Shown here in pieces: positions 1 to 10,723 of a stretch of 64,000 nt of DNA. The notes beneath the pieces were generated by a model, which saw only the letters and a program-made list of their open reading frames with translations, was not told where the DNA came from and ran no database searches. Location of the stretch: positions 1 to 64,000 of the forward strand of contig NZ_CP061308.1 in NCBI RefSeq assembly GCF_018687935.1, read 5' to 3'. This DNA is from Polynucleobacter sp. JS-JIR-5-A7. GTDB taxonomy: Bacteria > Pseudomonadota > Gammaproteobacteria > Burkholderiales > Burkholderiaceae. Position 1 is the stretch's first letter, and every line of letters starts with the position of its first letter. The position numbers were made by a program, and so were the translations under genes.

Positions 1-23
1 GATAACTTTGTGAGGTGGCTACA

Positions 24-44
24 ATGGATCCTCCAAAAATATGA
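24..44 (+). other. Six-codon mini-ORF overlapping the dnaA start
   Basis: An ATG at 24 opens a six-codon frame (MDPPKI) whose TGA at 42-44 overlaps the dnaA ATG at 41-43. The only good Shine-Dalgarno-like sequence here, GAGGTGG at 12-18, is well spaced for this ATG but lies about 25 nt before the dnaA ATG. The dnaA frame has a stop at 11-13 and no start codon between it and 41. Translational coupling through this mini-ORF is an inference. Confidence 0.35.
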
Positions 45-1468
45 GCAACCTACAAAATCCCCCCGCCTTGAATTCAGTCAGCCCCTTGGGTTTTTGGGAT
101 AGCGCCCTTGGTGCCCTGTCCCGCGAGCTGTCGCCTCAGCAGTTCAAAACCTGGATACAGCCCTTAACGCTTATTTCTTTTGAAGAGAGTGAACATTCAC
201 TAACATTGGGTGCACCAAACCGATTTAAGTTAGACTGGATTAAGAAAACTTTTGCGGACCGCTTTCAAGAGCTTGCCTCCCAATACTTTGGCAACCCAAT
301 TAATGTCAGTTTCGTACTTGCCTTAGAGGGCTCAGCAAGCCCCTCAGTAATGATTGCCGCCAAAGAAGTAGAGGCCTCTGAGGCCAGGGTAGCCATTGAG
401 GTTGCCCCTACCATTTCTGTGGAAGAGCAGTCTTTCGAGATTGAGGATCACTCAAAACTAAACCCAAACCTCACCTTTGAAACCTTTGTAACCGGTAAGG
501 CAAACCAACTAGCAAGGGCCGCATCGATTCAGGTTGCCCACAACCCGGGGACATCCTACAACCCCATGTTTTTATACGGTGGGGTTGGTTTAGGAAAAAC
601 CCATTTAATCCATGCGATTGGCAACCACCTTTTAAAAGAAAAGCCAAATGCCCGAATTCGCTATATTCATGCGGAACAATATGTTTCAGATGTGGTTAGG
701 GCTTACCAACAAAAAGCCTTCGACCGCTTTAAGCGCTACTACCACTCGCTAGACCTTCTATTGATTGATGATATTCAATTCTTTAGCGGAAAATCGAGGA
801 CTCAAGAAGAGTTTTTCTACGCTTTTGAAGCCCTGTTGAGCAACAAGTCCCAGGTCATTATTACGAGCGACACCTATCCCAAAGAGATGGCAGGAATTGA
901 CGATCGCCTGATTTCTCGTTTTGACTCTGGCCTAACGGTCGCAATCGAGCCCCCTGAGCTAGAGATGCGGGTAGCTATTTTGATGAAGAAGGCTGTGAGC
1001 GAGGGCATCCCCATGAGCGAGGATGTTGCTTTCTTTGTAGCAAAACACCTACGCTCAAATGTTCGTGAGTTAGAGGGGGCTTTACGTAAGATTTTGGCTT
1101 TTGTTCGCTTCCACGGTCGCGAGGTAACCATAGAGGTTGCGAGAACCGCCCTTAAGGACCTTCTCTCAATCCAGAACCGTCAAATTTCTGTCGAAAATAT
1201 TCAAAAAGCTGTTGCTGATTTTTACAGCATCAAGGTCGCGGATATGTATTCGAAAAAGCGTCCGGCTAATATTGCGCGCCCACGCCAAATCGCCATGTTT
1301 ATGGCAAAAGAGTTGACCCAAAAAAGCTTCCCTGAGATCGGCGAGCTCTTTGGTGGAAGAGACCACACTACCGTTCTACACGCCGTTCGAAAGATTGGTG
1401 ACGAACGGGCGCATGATAGCCAGTTGAACCATGAAATTCACGTTATCGAGCAAACCTTGAAAGCATAA
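41..1468 (+). CDS. dnaA: Chromosomal replication initiator protein DnaA
   Basis: DnaA binds DnaA boxes at oriC, opens the duplex as an ATP-bound oligomer and recruits the replicative helicase. The 475-residue protein has the usual four-domain layout: an N-terminal interaction domain (about 1-90), an acidic variable linker, an AAA+ domain with Walker A GGVGLGKT near residue 180 and Walker [11 protein letters not shown] near 240, and a C-terminal helix-turn-helix domain with the DnaA signature [12 protein letters not shown] near 437. Length is normal. ATG 41 is the first start codon after an in-frame stop at 11-13. The neighbouring dnaN and the DnaA-box cluster just downstream confirm the origin context. 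Confidence 0.98.
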   Translation: MSNLQNPPALNSVSPLGFWDSALGALSRELSPQQFKTWIQPLTLISFEESEHSLTLGAPNRFKLDWIKKTFADRFQELASQYFGNPINVSFVLALEGSASPSVMIAAKEVEASEARVAIEVAPTISVEEQSFEIEDHSKLNPNLTFETFVTGKANQLARAASIQVAHNPGTSYNPMFLYGGVGLGKTHLIHAIGNHLLKEKPNARIRYIHAEQYVSDVVRAYQQKAFDRFKRYYHSLDLLLIDDIQFFSGKSRTQEEFFYAFEALLSNKSQVIITSDTYPKEMAGIDDRLISRFDSGLTVAIEPPELEMRVAILMKKAVSEGIPMSEDVAFFVAKHLRSNVRELEGALRKILAFVRFHGREVTIEVARTALKDLLSIQNRQISVENIQKAVADFYSIKVADMYSKKRPANIARPRQIAMFMAKELTQKSFPEIGELFGGRDHTTVLHAVRKIGDERAHDSQLNHEIHVIEQTLKA

Positions 1469-1732
1469 TTTTTTGCCTGTGGATAAGCTTGTGGGTAACC
1501 ATGGGGATATGTTTGGGGATTAGTTGTGGATAAATTGTGAAGAGTCCACACTTCATGCAAAAATAGGGTGTTGGTAAAAAGCTATCCCATTTTTATGCAG
1601 TCTTTATACAGAAGTTTTCCACAGATTTTTAGACGTTTAATGTGTTGTTTTGTTTGAGGTTTTTGACTTATCCACGGAAAAACGAAGCCTTATTACTATT
1701 ACTACTAAGATATATACAAGGATTTAAAAGCA
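1469..1732. other. oriC: Putative chromosomal replication origin (oriC)
   Basis: This 264-nt dnaA-dnaN gap holds five DnaA-box-like 9-mers. On the minus strand these are TGTGGATAA at 1478-1486 and 1525-1533 (perfect boxes as read) and TGTGGGTAA at 1490-1498. On the plus strand they are TTTTCCACA at 1615-1623 and TTATCCACG at 1668-1676. An AT-rich run with a DnaA-trio-like tract (1690-1707) follows the last box, just before dnaN. Position, box density and the unwinding-type element together support an origin. The dnaN promoter probably lies in the same interval. Confidence 0.88.
1690..1707 (+). promoter_or_regulatory. DnaA-trio-like unwinding element
   Basis: Six consecutive trinucleotides read TTA TTA CTA TTA CTA CTA on the plus strand, so the other strand reads 3'-(A/G)AT repeats, matching the described DnaA-trio consensus. 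The tract starts 13 nt after the DnaA box at 1668-1676. That order (box, spacer, trios) is the known basal unwinding arrangement. Function here is inferred from the pattern. Confidence 0.65.
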
Positions 1733-2848
1733 ATGCAACTTGTTAACACCTCTCGCGATAATTTATTGAAACCACTACAAGTGGTTAGTGGGATTGTTGA
1801 GCGTAGACATACACTTCCCATTTTGGCTAACCTCTTATTTAAAAAGAGTGGCGAGAAAGTGTCTTTTGTTTCTACTGATATCGAAATTCAAATTACCACT
1901 AACGCAAATTTTGGCGTTGGCTCAGAGGATGTAACGACAACCGTGGCAGCAAGAAAGTTGTTGGATATTTTGCGCGCTTTACCAGAAGGGCCGGTATCGC
2001 TCAATCTTAAAGACAATCGCATGGTAGTACAGAGTGGCAAAAGCCGCTTTTCGCTGCAAACCCTATCTGCTACAGAATTTCCTGTAATGCAAAGTATTGG
2101 TGAGGTGACGGCAGCCTGGAAGATGTCACAAAAGAGTTTCCGCCAACTTATTAGTCAAGTTCATTTCTCAATGGCGCAGCAAGATATCCGTTATTACCTA
2201 AATGGTATGTTGTTGGTGATTGAGGGTAAAGAGGTTGTCGCTGTTGCAACTGACGGTCATCGCTTGGCGTTTTCCCAAGTGGAGCTTGCTGAAGCTCCGT
2301 CTGGTTCAGGTCAAAGACAAGAAATTATTATTCCTCGCAAAACCATTCTAGAGTGCCAACACCTTCTTGAAGATTCTGATGAGCCTTTAGAAATCAGCTT
2401 AACCGCAAACCAGGTGAAGTTCGCCTTTGGGGACATTGAGCTTATTTCTAAACTGGTTGAAGGTAAGTTTCCAGATTTCCAAAGGGTAATTCCCAAGGGA
2501 CATAAAAACTCTTTAATAGTTGATCGCGATGTACTGCAAGCCGCACTTCAACGCGCTGCGATTTTGACCACAGACAAATTTAAAGGGGTTCGTTTTTCCC
2601 TATCACCAAATCGCATTACCGTTCAATCAACCAATGCTGAGCAAGAAGAGGCGCAGGAAGAAATTGAGACCGAATATGGCGGCGATGCAGTAGAGATTGG
2701 ATTTAATGTGAGTTATTTACTAGACGTCTTAGCAAATCTAAAGAATGAAAAAATTCAAATTAGTTTGGGAGATGCAAACAGTAGTGCTGTGATTACATTA
2801 CCTGGATCAGAGAACTTTAAGTACGTTGTAATGCCAATGCGCATTTAA
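1733..2848 (+). CDS. dnaN: DNA polymerase III subunit beta (sliding clamp)
   Basis: DnaN is the ring-shaped processivity clamp of DNA polymerase III, loaded on DNA at the fork and bound by polymerases, MutS and Hda. The 371-residue product has the family's usual length and start (MQLVNTSRDNLLKPLQVVSG), with the three repeated clamp folds of about 120 residues each and a typical C-terminus (VVMPMRI). AAGGA at 1718-1722 is spaced 10 nt from ATG 1733. It follows oriC directly and precedes gyrB by 11 nt, suggesting a dnaN-gyrB transcript. Confidence 0.98.
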   Translation: MQLVNTSRDNLLKPLQVVSGIVERRHTLPILANLLFKKSGEKVSFVSTDIEIQITTNANFGVGSEDVTTTVAARKLLDILRALPEGPVSLNLKDNRMVVQSGKSRFSLQTLSATEFPVMQSIGEVTAAWKMSQKSFRQLISQVHFSMAQQDIRYYLNGMLLVIEGKEVVAVATDGHRLAFSQVELAEAPSGSGQRQEIIIPRKTILECQHLLEDSDEPLEISLTANQVKFAFGDIELISKLVEGKFPDFQRVIPKGHKNSLIVDRDVLQAALQRAAILTTDKFKGVRFSLSPNRITVQSTNAEQEEAQEEIETEYGGDAVEIGFNVSYLLDVLANLKNEKIQISLGDANSSAVITLPGSENFKYVVMPMRI

Positions 2849-2853
2849 TTTAG

Positions 2854-5358
<2,505 letters not shown>

Positions 5359-5360
5359 AT

Positions 5361-5855
5361 ATGGCATCTAAAAAATTAAAACCACCAAAGGTGGACCGGT
5401 CTTTTATTGTTGTGAAGTCTTCACCGATCCATGGTAAAGGCGTTTTTGTAGTTAAGCCTATTAAAAAGGGTCAGGTAATCATTGAGTACAAAGGGGAGCG
5501 CATTAGTTGGAAGCTTGCCGAGAAGCGCCATCCACACAACCCCAAAGACCCAAACCATACATTTTATTTTTCCCTAGATGATGGTCGCGTGATTGATGCT
5601 AAGTATGGCGGTAATGCTGCGCGTTGGATTAATCACTCTTGTAAACCTAGTTGCGAAACGCGCGAAGATATCTACGATGGTAAGCCACGCGTTTTCATTT
5701 ATGCCAAGCGAGCCCTTAAGGTTGGTGAAGAACTTTTTTATGACTACTCCCTGGACATTGAGGGTCGCGTCACTAAGCAGATGAAAAAAGATTACGAATG
5801 TCGTTGTGGGGCTAAAAAGTGCCGCGGCACAATGCTTGCGCAAGATAAAAAATAA
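5361..5855 (+). CDS. SET domain protein-lysine methyltransferase
   Basis: A 164-residue SET-domain protein, predicted to transfer methyl groups from S-adenosylmethionine to lysines. Visible motifs are an N-terminal SPIHGKGVF stretch, the substrate/SAM motif RWINHSC at 88-94, GEELFYDY at 122-129 and a post-SET zinc-cluster pattern with C147, C149 and C154, probably completed by C94. No separate targeting domain is present. The substrate is unknown; basic nucleoid proteins or ribosomal proteins are possible. ATG 5361 follows the gyrB stop after 2 nt, so it is almost certainly co-transcribed with gyrB. The eukaryote-like architecture suggests old horizontal transfer, but base composition matches its neighbours. 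Confidence 0.85.
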   Translation: MASKKLKPPKVDRSFIVVKSSPIHGKGVFVVKPIKKGQVIIEYKGERISWKLAEKRHPHNPKDPNHTFYFSLDDGRVIDAKYGGNAARWINHSCKPSCETREDIYDGKPRVFIYAKRALKVGEELFYDYSLDIEGRVTKQMKKDYECRCGAKKCRGTMLAQDKK

Positions 5856-5869
5856 ACCACGCACTTTTT

Positions 5870-6091
5870 ATGTTGTACATCACCATTCAAGAGCTTGAGG
5901 CGGCCATTAATTATTGGCGCAATCAATCTCCAGCGGTGGGGGATGAGTTGCGTTTATGTCCCGAAGCGGCGGCCCTTGCCAAACCATATGCCCTCATGAT
6001 TGTTCAGGGCTCGCAACGGATGCCGCTGGATGTTTTGGATGAGCTTGCAAGAACTGCCATCCAAACATTTAATAAGCTGACCCAAAGCTAA
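5870..6091 (+). CDS. DUF3717 domain-containing protein
   Basis: A 73-residue protein that I recognise as DUF3717, a small family common in Burkholderiales. It starts MLYITIQELEAAINYWR and carries the conserved stretch LCPEAAALAKPYALMI near the middle. No catalytic motif, signal peptide or membrane segment is visible; it looks like a small helical cytosolic protein. It lies 14 nt after the SET gene on the same strand and probably ends the dnaN-gyrB-SET transcript. Function is unknown. Confidence 0.75.
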   Translation: MLYITIQELEAAINYWRNQSPAVGDELRLCPEAAALAKPYALMIVQGSQRMPLDVLDELARTAIQTFNKLTQS

Positions 6092-6100
6092 GCTATAAAC

Positions 6101-6115
6101 CCCTAAAGTTTAGGG
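6101..6115 (+). terminator. Weak hairpin after the DUF3717 gene
   Basis: CCCTAA (6101-6106) can pair with TTAGGG (6110-6115) across a 3-nt loop, ten bases after the stop codon. Only a short TTA follows, so it is a weak terminator at best. It marks the boundary between the gyrB-side transcript and the ABC-transporter operon. Confidence 0.35.
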
Positions 6116-6190
6116 TTATCGCTATATAAAGCAAGCCCGTCTTGGGGTATCCTCAATACCTTGCCCCAGCAAAGGGTAGAGGACAATAGA

Positions 6191-6952
6191 TTGCAAGAAA
6201 CAATATTAGAGACAATTGGCCTGGGGAAATCCTTTAAGGGGTTTTCTGCTGTTACTGATGTTAACTTAAAGGTGTCAAGGGGGAGTATTCATGCCCTCAT
6301 AGGACCCAATGGAGCGGGCAAAACCACATGTTTCAATTTGCTAACTAAATTCTTAGAACCCAGTAGCGGTCAAATCCTATTTAATGGTTTAGATATTACA
6401 AGTGAGGCCCCAGCCTTAATTGCACGACGGGGAATTATTCGCTCCTTTCAAATTTCAGCTGTTTTCCCCCATTTAAGCGTTTTAGAAAACGTTCGTGTTG
6501 CGCTGCAGCGAGGGTTGGGTACCGAGTTTCATTTTTGGAAATCCGGCGACTCTCTCAATATTCTGAACGATCGCGCCCTAGAGCTGCTCCATGAAGTTGG
6601 GTTGGAGGGGTTTGCCCACGAGCAAACTTTGAACCTGGCTTATGGACGTAAGCGAGCGCTAGAAATTGCAACCACTCTAGCCATGGAGCCAGAATTAATG
6701 CTCTTAGATGAGCCTACGCAAGGGATGGGGCACGAGGACGTAGAGCGCGTCACAGAGTTGATTGACCGTGTTGCTAAGGGACGCACCATCTTGATGGTTG
6801 AGCACAATATGAAAGTTGTTGCTTCGATTGCTGATCGGATTACTGTGCTCCAGCGCGGGGCTGTTTTGGCAGAAGGCCCTTATCAAGAGGTTTCGAAAAA
6901 CCCGCTAGTGATTGAGGCCTATATGGGCAGCCACGGGGGCGATAATTTATGA
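6191..6952 (+). CDS. livG: Branched-chain amino acid-type ABC transporter ATP-binding protein (LivG-like)
   Basis: First of two ATPases of a HAAT/Liv-type importer, sitting on the cytoplasmic face and powering uptake by the permeases encoded downstream. Counting from the proposed start, Walker A GPNGAGKT is at 38-45; Walker B LMLLDEPTQG and the H-loop VEHN follow, all intact. I prefer TTG 6191, preceded by AGAGGA with an 8-nt spacing, over the in-frame TTG 6161, which lacks a clear ribosome site. From 6191 the protein is 253 residues, the usual LivG length. Its stop overlaps the next start (ATGA). Confidence 0.9.
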   Translation: MQETILETIGLGKSFKGFSAVTDVNLKVSRGSIHALIGPNGAGKTTCFNLLTKFLEPSSGQILFNGLDITSEAPALIARRGIIRSFQISAVFPHLSVLENVRVALQRGLGTEFHFWKSGDSLNILNDRALELLHEVGLEGFAHEQTLNLAYGRKRALEIATTLAMEPELMLLDEPTQGMGHEDVERVTELIDRVAKGRTILMVEHNMKVVASIADRITVLQRGAVLAEGPYQEVSKNPLVIEAYMGSHGGDNL

Positions 6953-7653
6953 GCGGTATGGCGCTAGAGGTTAAAAATTTAGAGTCCTGGTATGGGGAGT
7001 CCCATATTTTGCATGGTGTAAATTTTGCGGTGCGCGATGGTGAGGTTGTCACGCTTTTAGGGAGAAACGGCGCTGGTAGAAGCACCATTCTGAAAACTAT
7101 CTTGGGCATGACCAGTAAGCGTAAGGGTGTTATCAATGTCTTTGGAGTTGAGACTGTCGATCTCCCAACCTATCAAATCGCTCGCCTAGGCATTGGCTAT
7201 TGTCCAGAAGAGAGGGGTATTTTCGGTAGCCTAGACGCGCAAGAGAACCTACTCCTTCCCCCAAAGGTTTCTTCTGGTGGCATGGAGCTAGAAGAAATTT
7301 ACGAGATGTTCCCAAATCTTTATGAAAGAAGAAACAGTCCGGGCACCAGACTTTCTGGTGGTGAGCAGCAAATGTTGGCAATGGCTCGAATTTTAAGAAC
7401 TGGCGCCAAACTTTTGTTGTTAGATGAGATCACCGAAGGCCTCGCGCCTGTGATTGTCGAAAAACTTGGTGAAGTGGTATCTAAATTAAGAAATAAGGGC
7501 TTTACGATTGTGTTGGTAGAGCAAAACTTTAGATTTGCGGCGGAGCTTGCAGACAGACATTATGTGGTTGAAAGTGGTTTGATAGTAGAGGTGGTTGAGC
7601 GTGCAGACTTAAAGGCCAAGGCCGAAGTCTTAAACGGTTATTTAGGCGTTTAG
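6949..7653 (+). CDS. livF: Branched-chain amino acid-type ABC transporter ATP-binding protein (LivF-like) with degenerate Walker A
   Basis: Second ATPase of the Liv-type importer (234 residues), overlapping the first by four bases. The Walker A motif reads GRNGAGRS at 38-45, so the nearly invariant Lys is Arg (R44, codon AGA). The signature SGGEQQ (136-141) and Walker B LLLLDE (D159, E160) are intact. The H-loop position is Gln (VEQN, Q192), which is usual for LivF. The partner LivG-like protein keeps a full site, so this subunit may form a degenerate ATP site in the heterodimer. The reading frame is undamaged and the gene is not a pseudogene. Confidence 0.9.
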   Translation: MSGMALEVKNLESWYGESHILHGVNFAVRDGEVVTLLGRNGAGRSTILKTILGMTSKRKGVINVFGVETVDLPTYQIARLGIGYCPEERGIFGSLDAQENLLLPPKVSSGGMELEEIYEMFPNLYERRNSPGTRLSGGEQQMLAMARILRTGAKLLLLDEITEGLAPVIVEKLGEVVSKLRNKGFTIVLVEQNFRFAAELADRHYVVESGLIVEVVERADLKAKAEVLNGYLGV

Positions 7654-7681
7654 TCGGGTGTTTACTTTTAAAGGAAAAACA

Positions 7682-8878
7682 ATGAAGCGGACTTTAATTT
7701 CTATGGCAGTGGCAGCCCTAGCTGCAGTTTCTAGTGTTGCGAATGCGGCGGATCCATCCGCTGTAAAAATTGGTTTTATTACTGATATCTCTGGTTTGTA
7801 TTCAGATATTGATGGTCAGGGTGGTTTGGAGGCGATCAAGATGGCTATTGCCGACTTTGGCGGCAGTGTTTTGGGTAAAAAAATTGAAGTGGTTTCAGCG
7901 GACCACCAAAACAAAGCCGATATTGCTGCATCTAAAACTAGAGAATGGATTGACCAAGACGGCGTTACCGTTGTCTTTGGTGGAACTAACTCCGGAACTG
8001 CGCTAGCAACTTCAAAAGTGGCCGCAGAAAAAAAACGGATTTACATCAATAACGGCGCTGGCACTTCCGCATTAACCAATGAACAGTGCACCCCATACAC
8101 CATTCACTACACCTATGACACGGTTGCTTTGGCAAACGGCTCAGCTAAAGGGATGATGGACAAAGGCTTAAAGACTTGGTATTTTTTGACTGCTGACTAC
8201 GCTTTTGGTTATGCCCTTGAGAAAGATGCAACCAACGTGATTAATGCCAGCGGTGGAAAGGTTTTGGGAACATCAAAGCACCCACTCAATGCGAGCGATT
8301 TTTCATCTTATCTATTGCAGGCACAGGCTTCAAAAGCTCAGGTTTTGGGCTTAGCTAATGCGGGTGGTGACACCATTAATTCCGTTAAGGCCGCCAATGA
8401 GTTCGGCATTACCAAAACCATGAAGATTGCTGGTTTATTAGTATTTATTACTGATGTGCACGCAATTGGCATCCAAAATGCACAAGGCTTGCTAGCTACC
8501 GAGGCCTGGTATTGGGATCAGAACGACCAGACTCGTAAGTTTGCAAAACGTTTCTTTGAAAAAATGAAACGCATGCCAACGATGGTTCAGGCAGGCAACT
8601 ATTCATCTACGATGACTTATTTGAATGCTGTTAAAGCGGCCGGTACCAGTGATTCGGACAAAGTGATGCAGCAAATGCGCAAGGTCAAAATTAACGATAT
8701 GTTCACGAAAAACGGTTATATCCGCAAAGACGGAACCATGGTTCACGACATGTACCTTTATGAAGTAAAGACCCCAAGCGAAGTCAAAAGTCCATGGGAT
8801 TACTACAAGTTAGTTGCTACCGTGCCTGGGGAAAAAGCTTTTGCTCCAGAGGCTTATTCTCAGTGCGCTAATAAGTAA
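7682..8878 (+). CDS. ABC transporter periplasmic substrate-binding protein (Liv/HAAT family)
   Basis: The periplasmic receptor of the importer, 398 residues from ATG 7682. That start is preceded by AAAGGAA at 7670 and gives a typical Sec signal peptide (KR, a hydrophobic core, then VANA before the predicted cut). An in-frame GTG at 7658 would put eight extra residues before the signal and is rejected. The mature protein is a type I periplasmic-binding fold beginning with a VKIGFITDISG strand. Substrate cannot be read from the sequence: branched-chain amino acids, other amino acids, amides or small acids are possible. Confidence 0.9.
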   Translation: MKRTLISMAVAALAAVSSVANAADPSAVKIGFITDISGLYSDIDGQGGLEAIKMAIADFGGSVLGKKIEVVSADHQNKADIAASKTREWIDQDGVTVVFGGTNSGTALATSKVAAEKKRIYINNGAGTSALTNEQCTPYTIHYTYDTVALANGSAKGMMDKGLKTWYFLTADYAFGYALEKDATNVINASGGKVLGTSKHPLNASDFSSYLLQAQASKAQVLGLANAGGDTINSVKAANEFGITKTMKIAGLLVFITDVHAIGIQNAQGLLATEAWYWDQNDQTRKFAKRFFEKMKRMPTMVQAGNYSSTMTYLNAVKAAGTSDSDKVMQQMRKVKINDMFTKNGYIRKDGTMVHDMYLYEVKTPSEVKSPWDYYKLVATVPGEKAFAPEAYSQCANK

Positions 8879-8880
8879 TT

Positions 8881-9765
8881 TTGGAAATCTTCGGCCTTTC
8901 TATTTCCGCTCTGTTAAGCCAGCTCCTTTTGGGGCTGGTTAACGGCAGCTTCTATGCAATCCTCAGTTTGGGATTGGCGGTAATTTTTGGCCTGTTAAAT
9001 GTGATTAATTTTTCACATGGCGCCATGTTTATGTTGGGCGCTATTGTGACTTGGATGGCTGGGCAATATTTTGGAATTAACTATTGGGTGATGCTCATAC
9101 TGGCCCCAATCATTGTTGGCTTGATTGGCATTGTGATTGAGCGTTTATTGCTAAGGCATTTGTATAAGCTAGATCATTTGTACGGATTGCTGTTGACCTT
9201 TGGTTTAACGCTTTTTATCGAGGGCGTGCTGCGCTCCATATATGGCGCTTCGGGTTTGTCTTATAGCGCTCCCGATGCCTTGCGCGGAGCCACCGATTTA
9301 GGTTTTATGGTTTTGCCAAACTATCGTGCATGGGTGGTGCTTGCTTCCCTTACGGTATGTTTTGCCACGTGGTACGTGATAGAAAAAACTAGCATTGGCG
9401 CTTATTTACGCGCTGGCACAGAAAACCCAACACTAGTTCAGGCATTTGGGGTGAATTTTCCTCTGATGACAACATTGACTTATGGGTTTGGGGTTGCACT
9501 TGCGGCATTTTCAGGCGTGCTCGCTGCACCGATTATTCAGGTTTCTCCGCTGATGGGGTCTAACCTCATCATTGTTGTGTTTGCTGTGGTGGTGATTGGC
9601 GGCATGGGTTCTATCATGGGGTCAATTGTTACTGGCCTAGGATTGGGTTTGGTTGAGGGCTTGACCAAGGTGTTTTATCCAGAAGCTTCAAGCACTGTGG
9701 TATTTGCGATCATGGTGATTGTTTTGCTCTTTAGGCCGGCAGGCCTGTTTGGGCGTGAAAAATGA
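8881..9765 (+). CDS. livH: Branched-chain amino acid-type ABC transporter permease (LivH-like)
   Basis: Inner-membrane permease subunit of 294 residues with about eight hydrophobic segments. It has the LivH-type start region (LLLGLVNGSFYAILSLGLA) and the family motif VIFGLLNVINFSHGA, plus a conserved GGMGSIMGSIVTGLGLG stretch near the C-terminus that contacts the ATPases. The start is TTG 8881, two bases after the receptor gene's stop and without a clear Shine-Dalgarno site, so translation is probably coupled to the upstream gene. The stop overlaps the livM-like start (ATGA). Confidence 0.92.
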   Translation: MEIFGLSISALLSQLLLGLVNGSFYAILSLGLAVIFGLLNVINFSHGAMFMLGAIVTWMAGQYFGINYWVMLILAPIIVGLIGIVIERLLLRHLYKLDHLYGLLLTFGLTLFIEGVLRSIYGASGLSYSAPDALRGATDLGFMVLPNYRAWVVLASLTVCFATWYVIEKTSIGAYLRAGTENPTLVQAFGVNFPLMTTLTYGFGVALAAFSGVLAAPIIQVSPLMGSNLIIVVFAVVVIGGMGSIMGSIVTGLGLGLVEGLTKVFYPEASSTVVFAIMVIVLLFRPAGLFGREK

Positions 9766-10718
9766 AATCACTTAAGCTCTGGCTTTTTCTGGCAATACTT
9801 GCTGTCGCAATAGCGGCACCATTTTTTGCTTACCCTATTTTCCTAATGAAGATTTTATGTTTTGCTCTTTTTGCGGCAGCATTTAATTTATTGTTGGGCT
9901 ATACAGGCCTTCTATCTTTTGGCCATGCCGCATTTTTCGGTGGCGCCGGATACTGTGCGGGATATTTGATGCGAGAAATGGGCGTTGGCCCGGCAGGCGG
10001 AATCTTGCTTGGGGTTTTGTTTGCTGCAGCCTTGGGTGCGCTGATTGGCGGCCTTGCAATTAGAAGACAGGGCATTTACTTTTCTATGATTACTTTGGCC
10101 TTGGCGCAAATGTTTTACTTTATTTGCCTGCAAGCCCCAGCTTCTGGGGGTGAGGATGGCTTTCAGGGCATCCCGAGAGGCGAGCTGTTTGGCCTAATCA
10201 ACTTACAAAATGACTTAAATCTTTATTACTTTGTTTTGGCTACAACACTTGTTGGGTTCTTATTTATTTCAAGAATCATTTCCTCCCCGTTTGGACAGAT
10301 CCTAAAAGCAATTAAAGAAAACGAGCCGCGTGCAATATCTCTAGGCTATAACGTCAATCGTTTTAAGTTTTTAGTATTTATTTTGTCTGCTGCACTAGCT
10401 GGTTTGGCTGGGGCCGTTCAAGCATTGGTATTAGGCTTCGAGACTCTGACAGATGTGCACTGGTCAATGTCCGGCTTGGTTATTTTGATGACCTTGGTTG
10501 GTGGCGTTGGCACCTTGGTGGGCCCATTTGTTGGGGCGCTGGTAATTGTTCTGCTTGAACATAGAGTGGGTGAGATTGGAAACTTCTTAGCTCAAATTAC
10601 GGGTGTCGCGTGGTTTAACTCTTTGGGCGAGTCCGTTACCATTGTTACGGGCCTGATATTTGTTTTCTGTGTAATGGCTTTTCGCCGCGGATTGGTTGGT
10701 ATCTTTACTAAAAAGTAA
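9762..10718 (+). CDS. livM: Branched-chain amino acid-type ABC transporter permease (LivM-like)
   Basis: Second inner-membrane permease (318 residues), pairing with the LivH-like subunit. It is strongly hydrophobic with about nine or ten predicted membrane segments, the family motif GYTGLLSFGHAAFFGGAGY near residue 50, and the coupling region KENEPRAISLGYNV around residue 185. It overlaps livH by four bases and closes the five-gene operon. The next gene runs toward it, with only five bases between the two stop codons and no terminator hairpin. Confidence 0.92.
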   Translation: MKSLKLWLFLAILAVAIAAPFFAYPIFLMKILCFALFAAAFNLLLGYTGLLSFGHAAFFGGAGYCAGYLMREMGVGPAGGILLGVLFAAALGALIGGLAIRRQGIYFSMITLALAQMFYFICLQAPASGGEDGFQGIPRGELFGLINLQNDLNLYYFVLATTLVGFLFISRIISSPFGQILKAIKENEPRAISLGYNVNRFKFLVFILSAALAGLAGAVQALVLGFETLTDVHWSMSGLVILMTLVGGVGTLVGPFVGALVIVLLEHRVGEIGNFLAQITGVAWFNSLGESVTIVTGLIFVFCVMAFRRGLVGIFTKK

Positions 10719-10723
10719 TAGCT

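Noticed and set aside
7658..7681. Earlier GTG start for the ABC receptor protein
   Set aside because: Would place MFTFKGKT before a complete signal peptide; ATG 7682 has the ribosome site.
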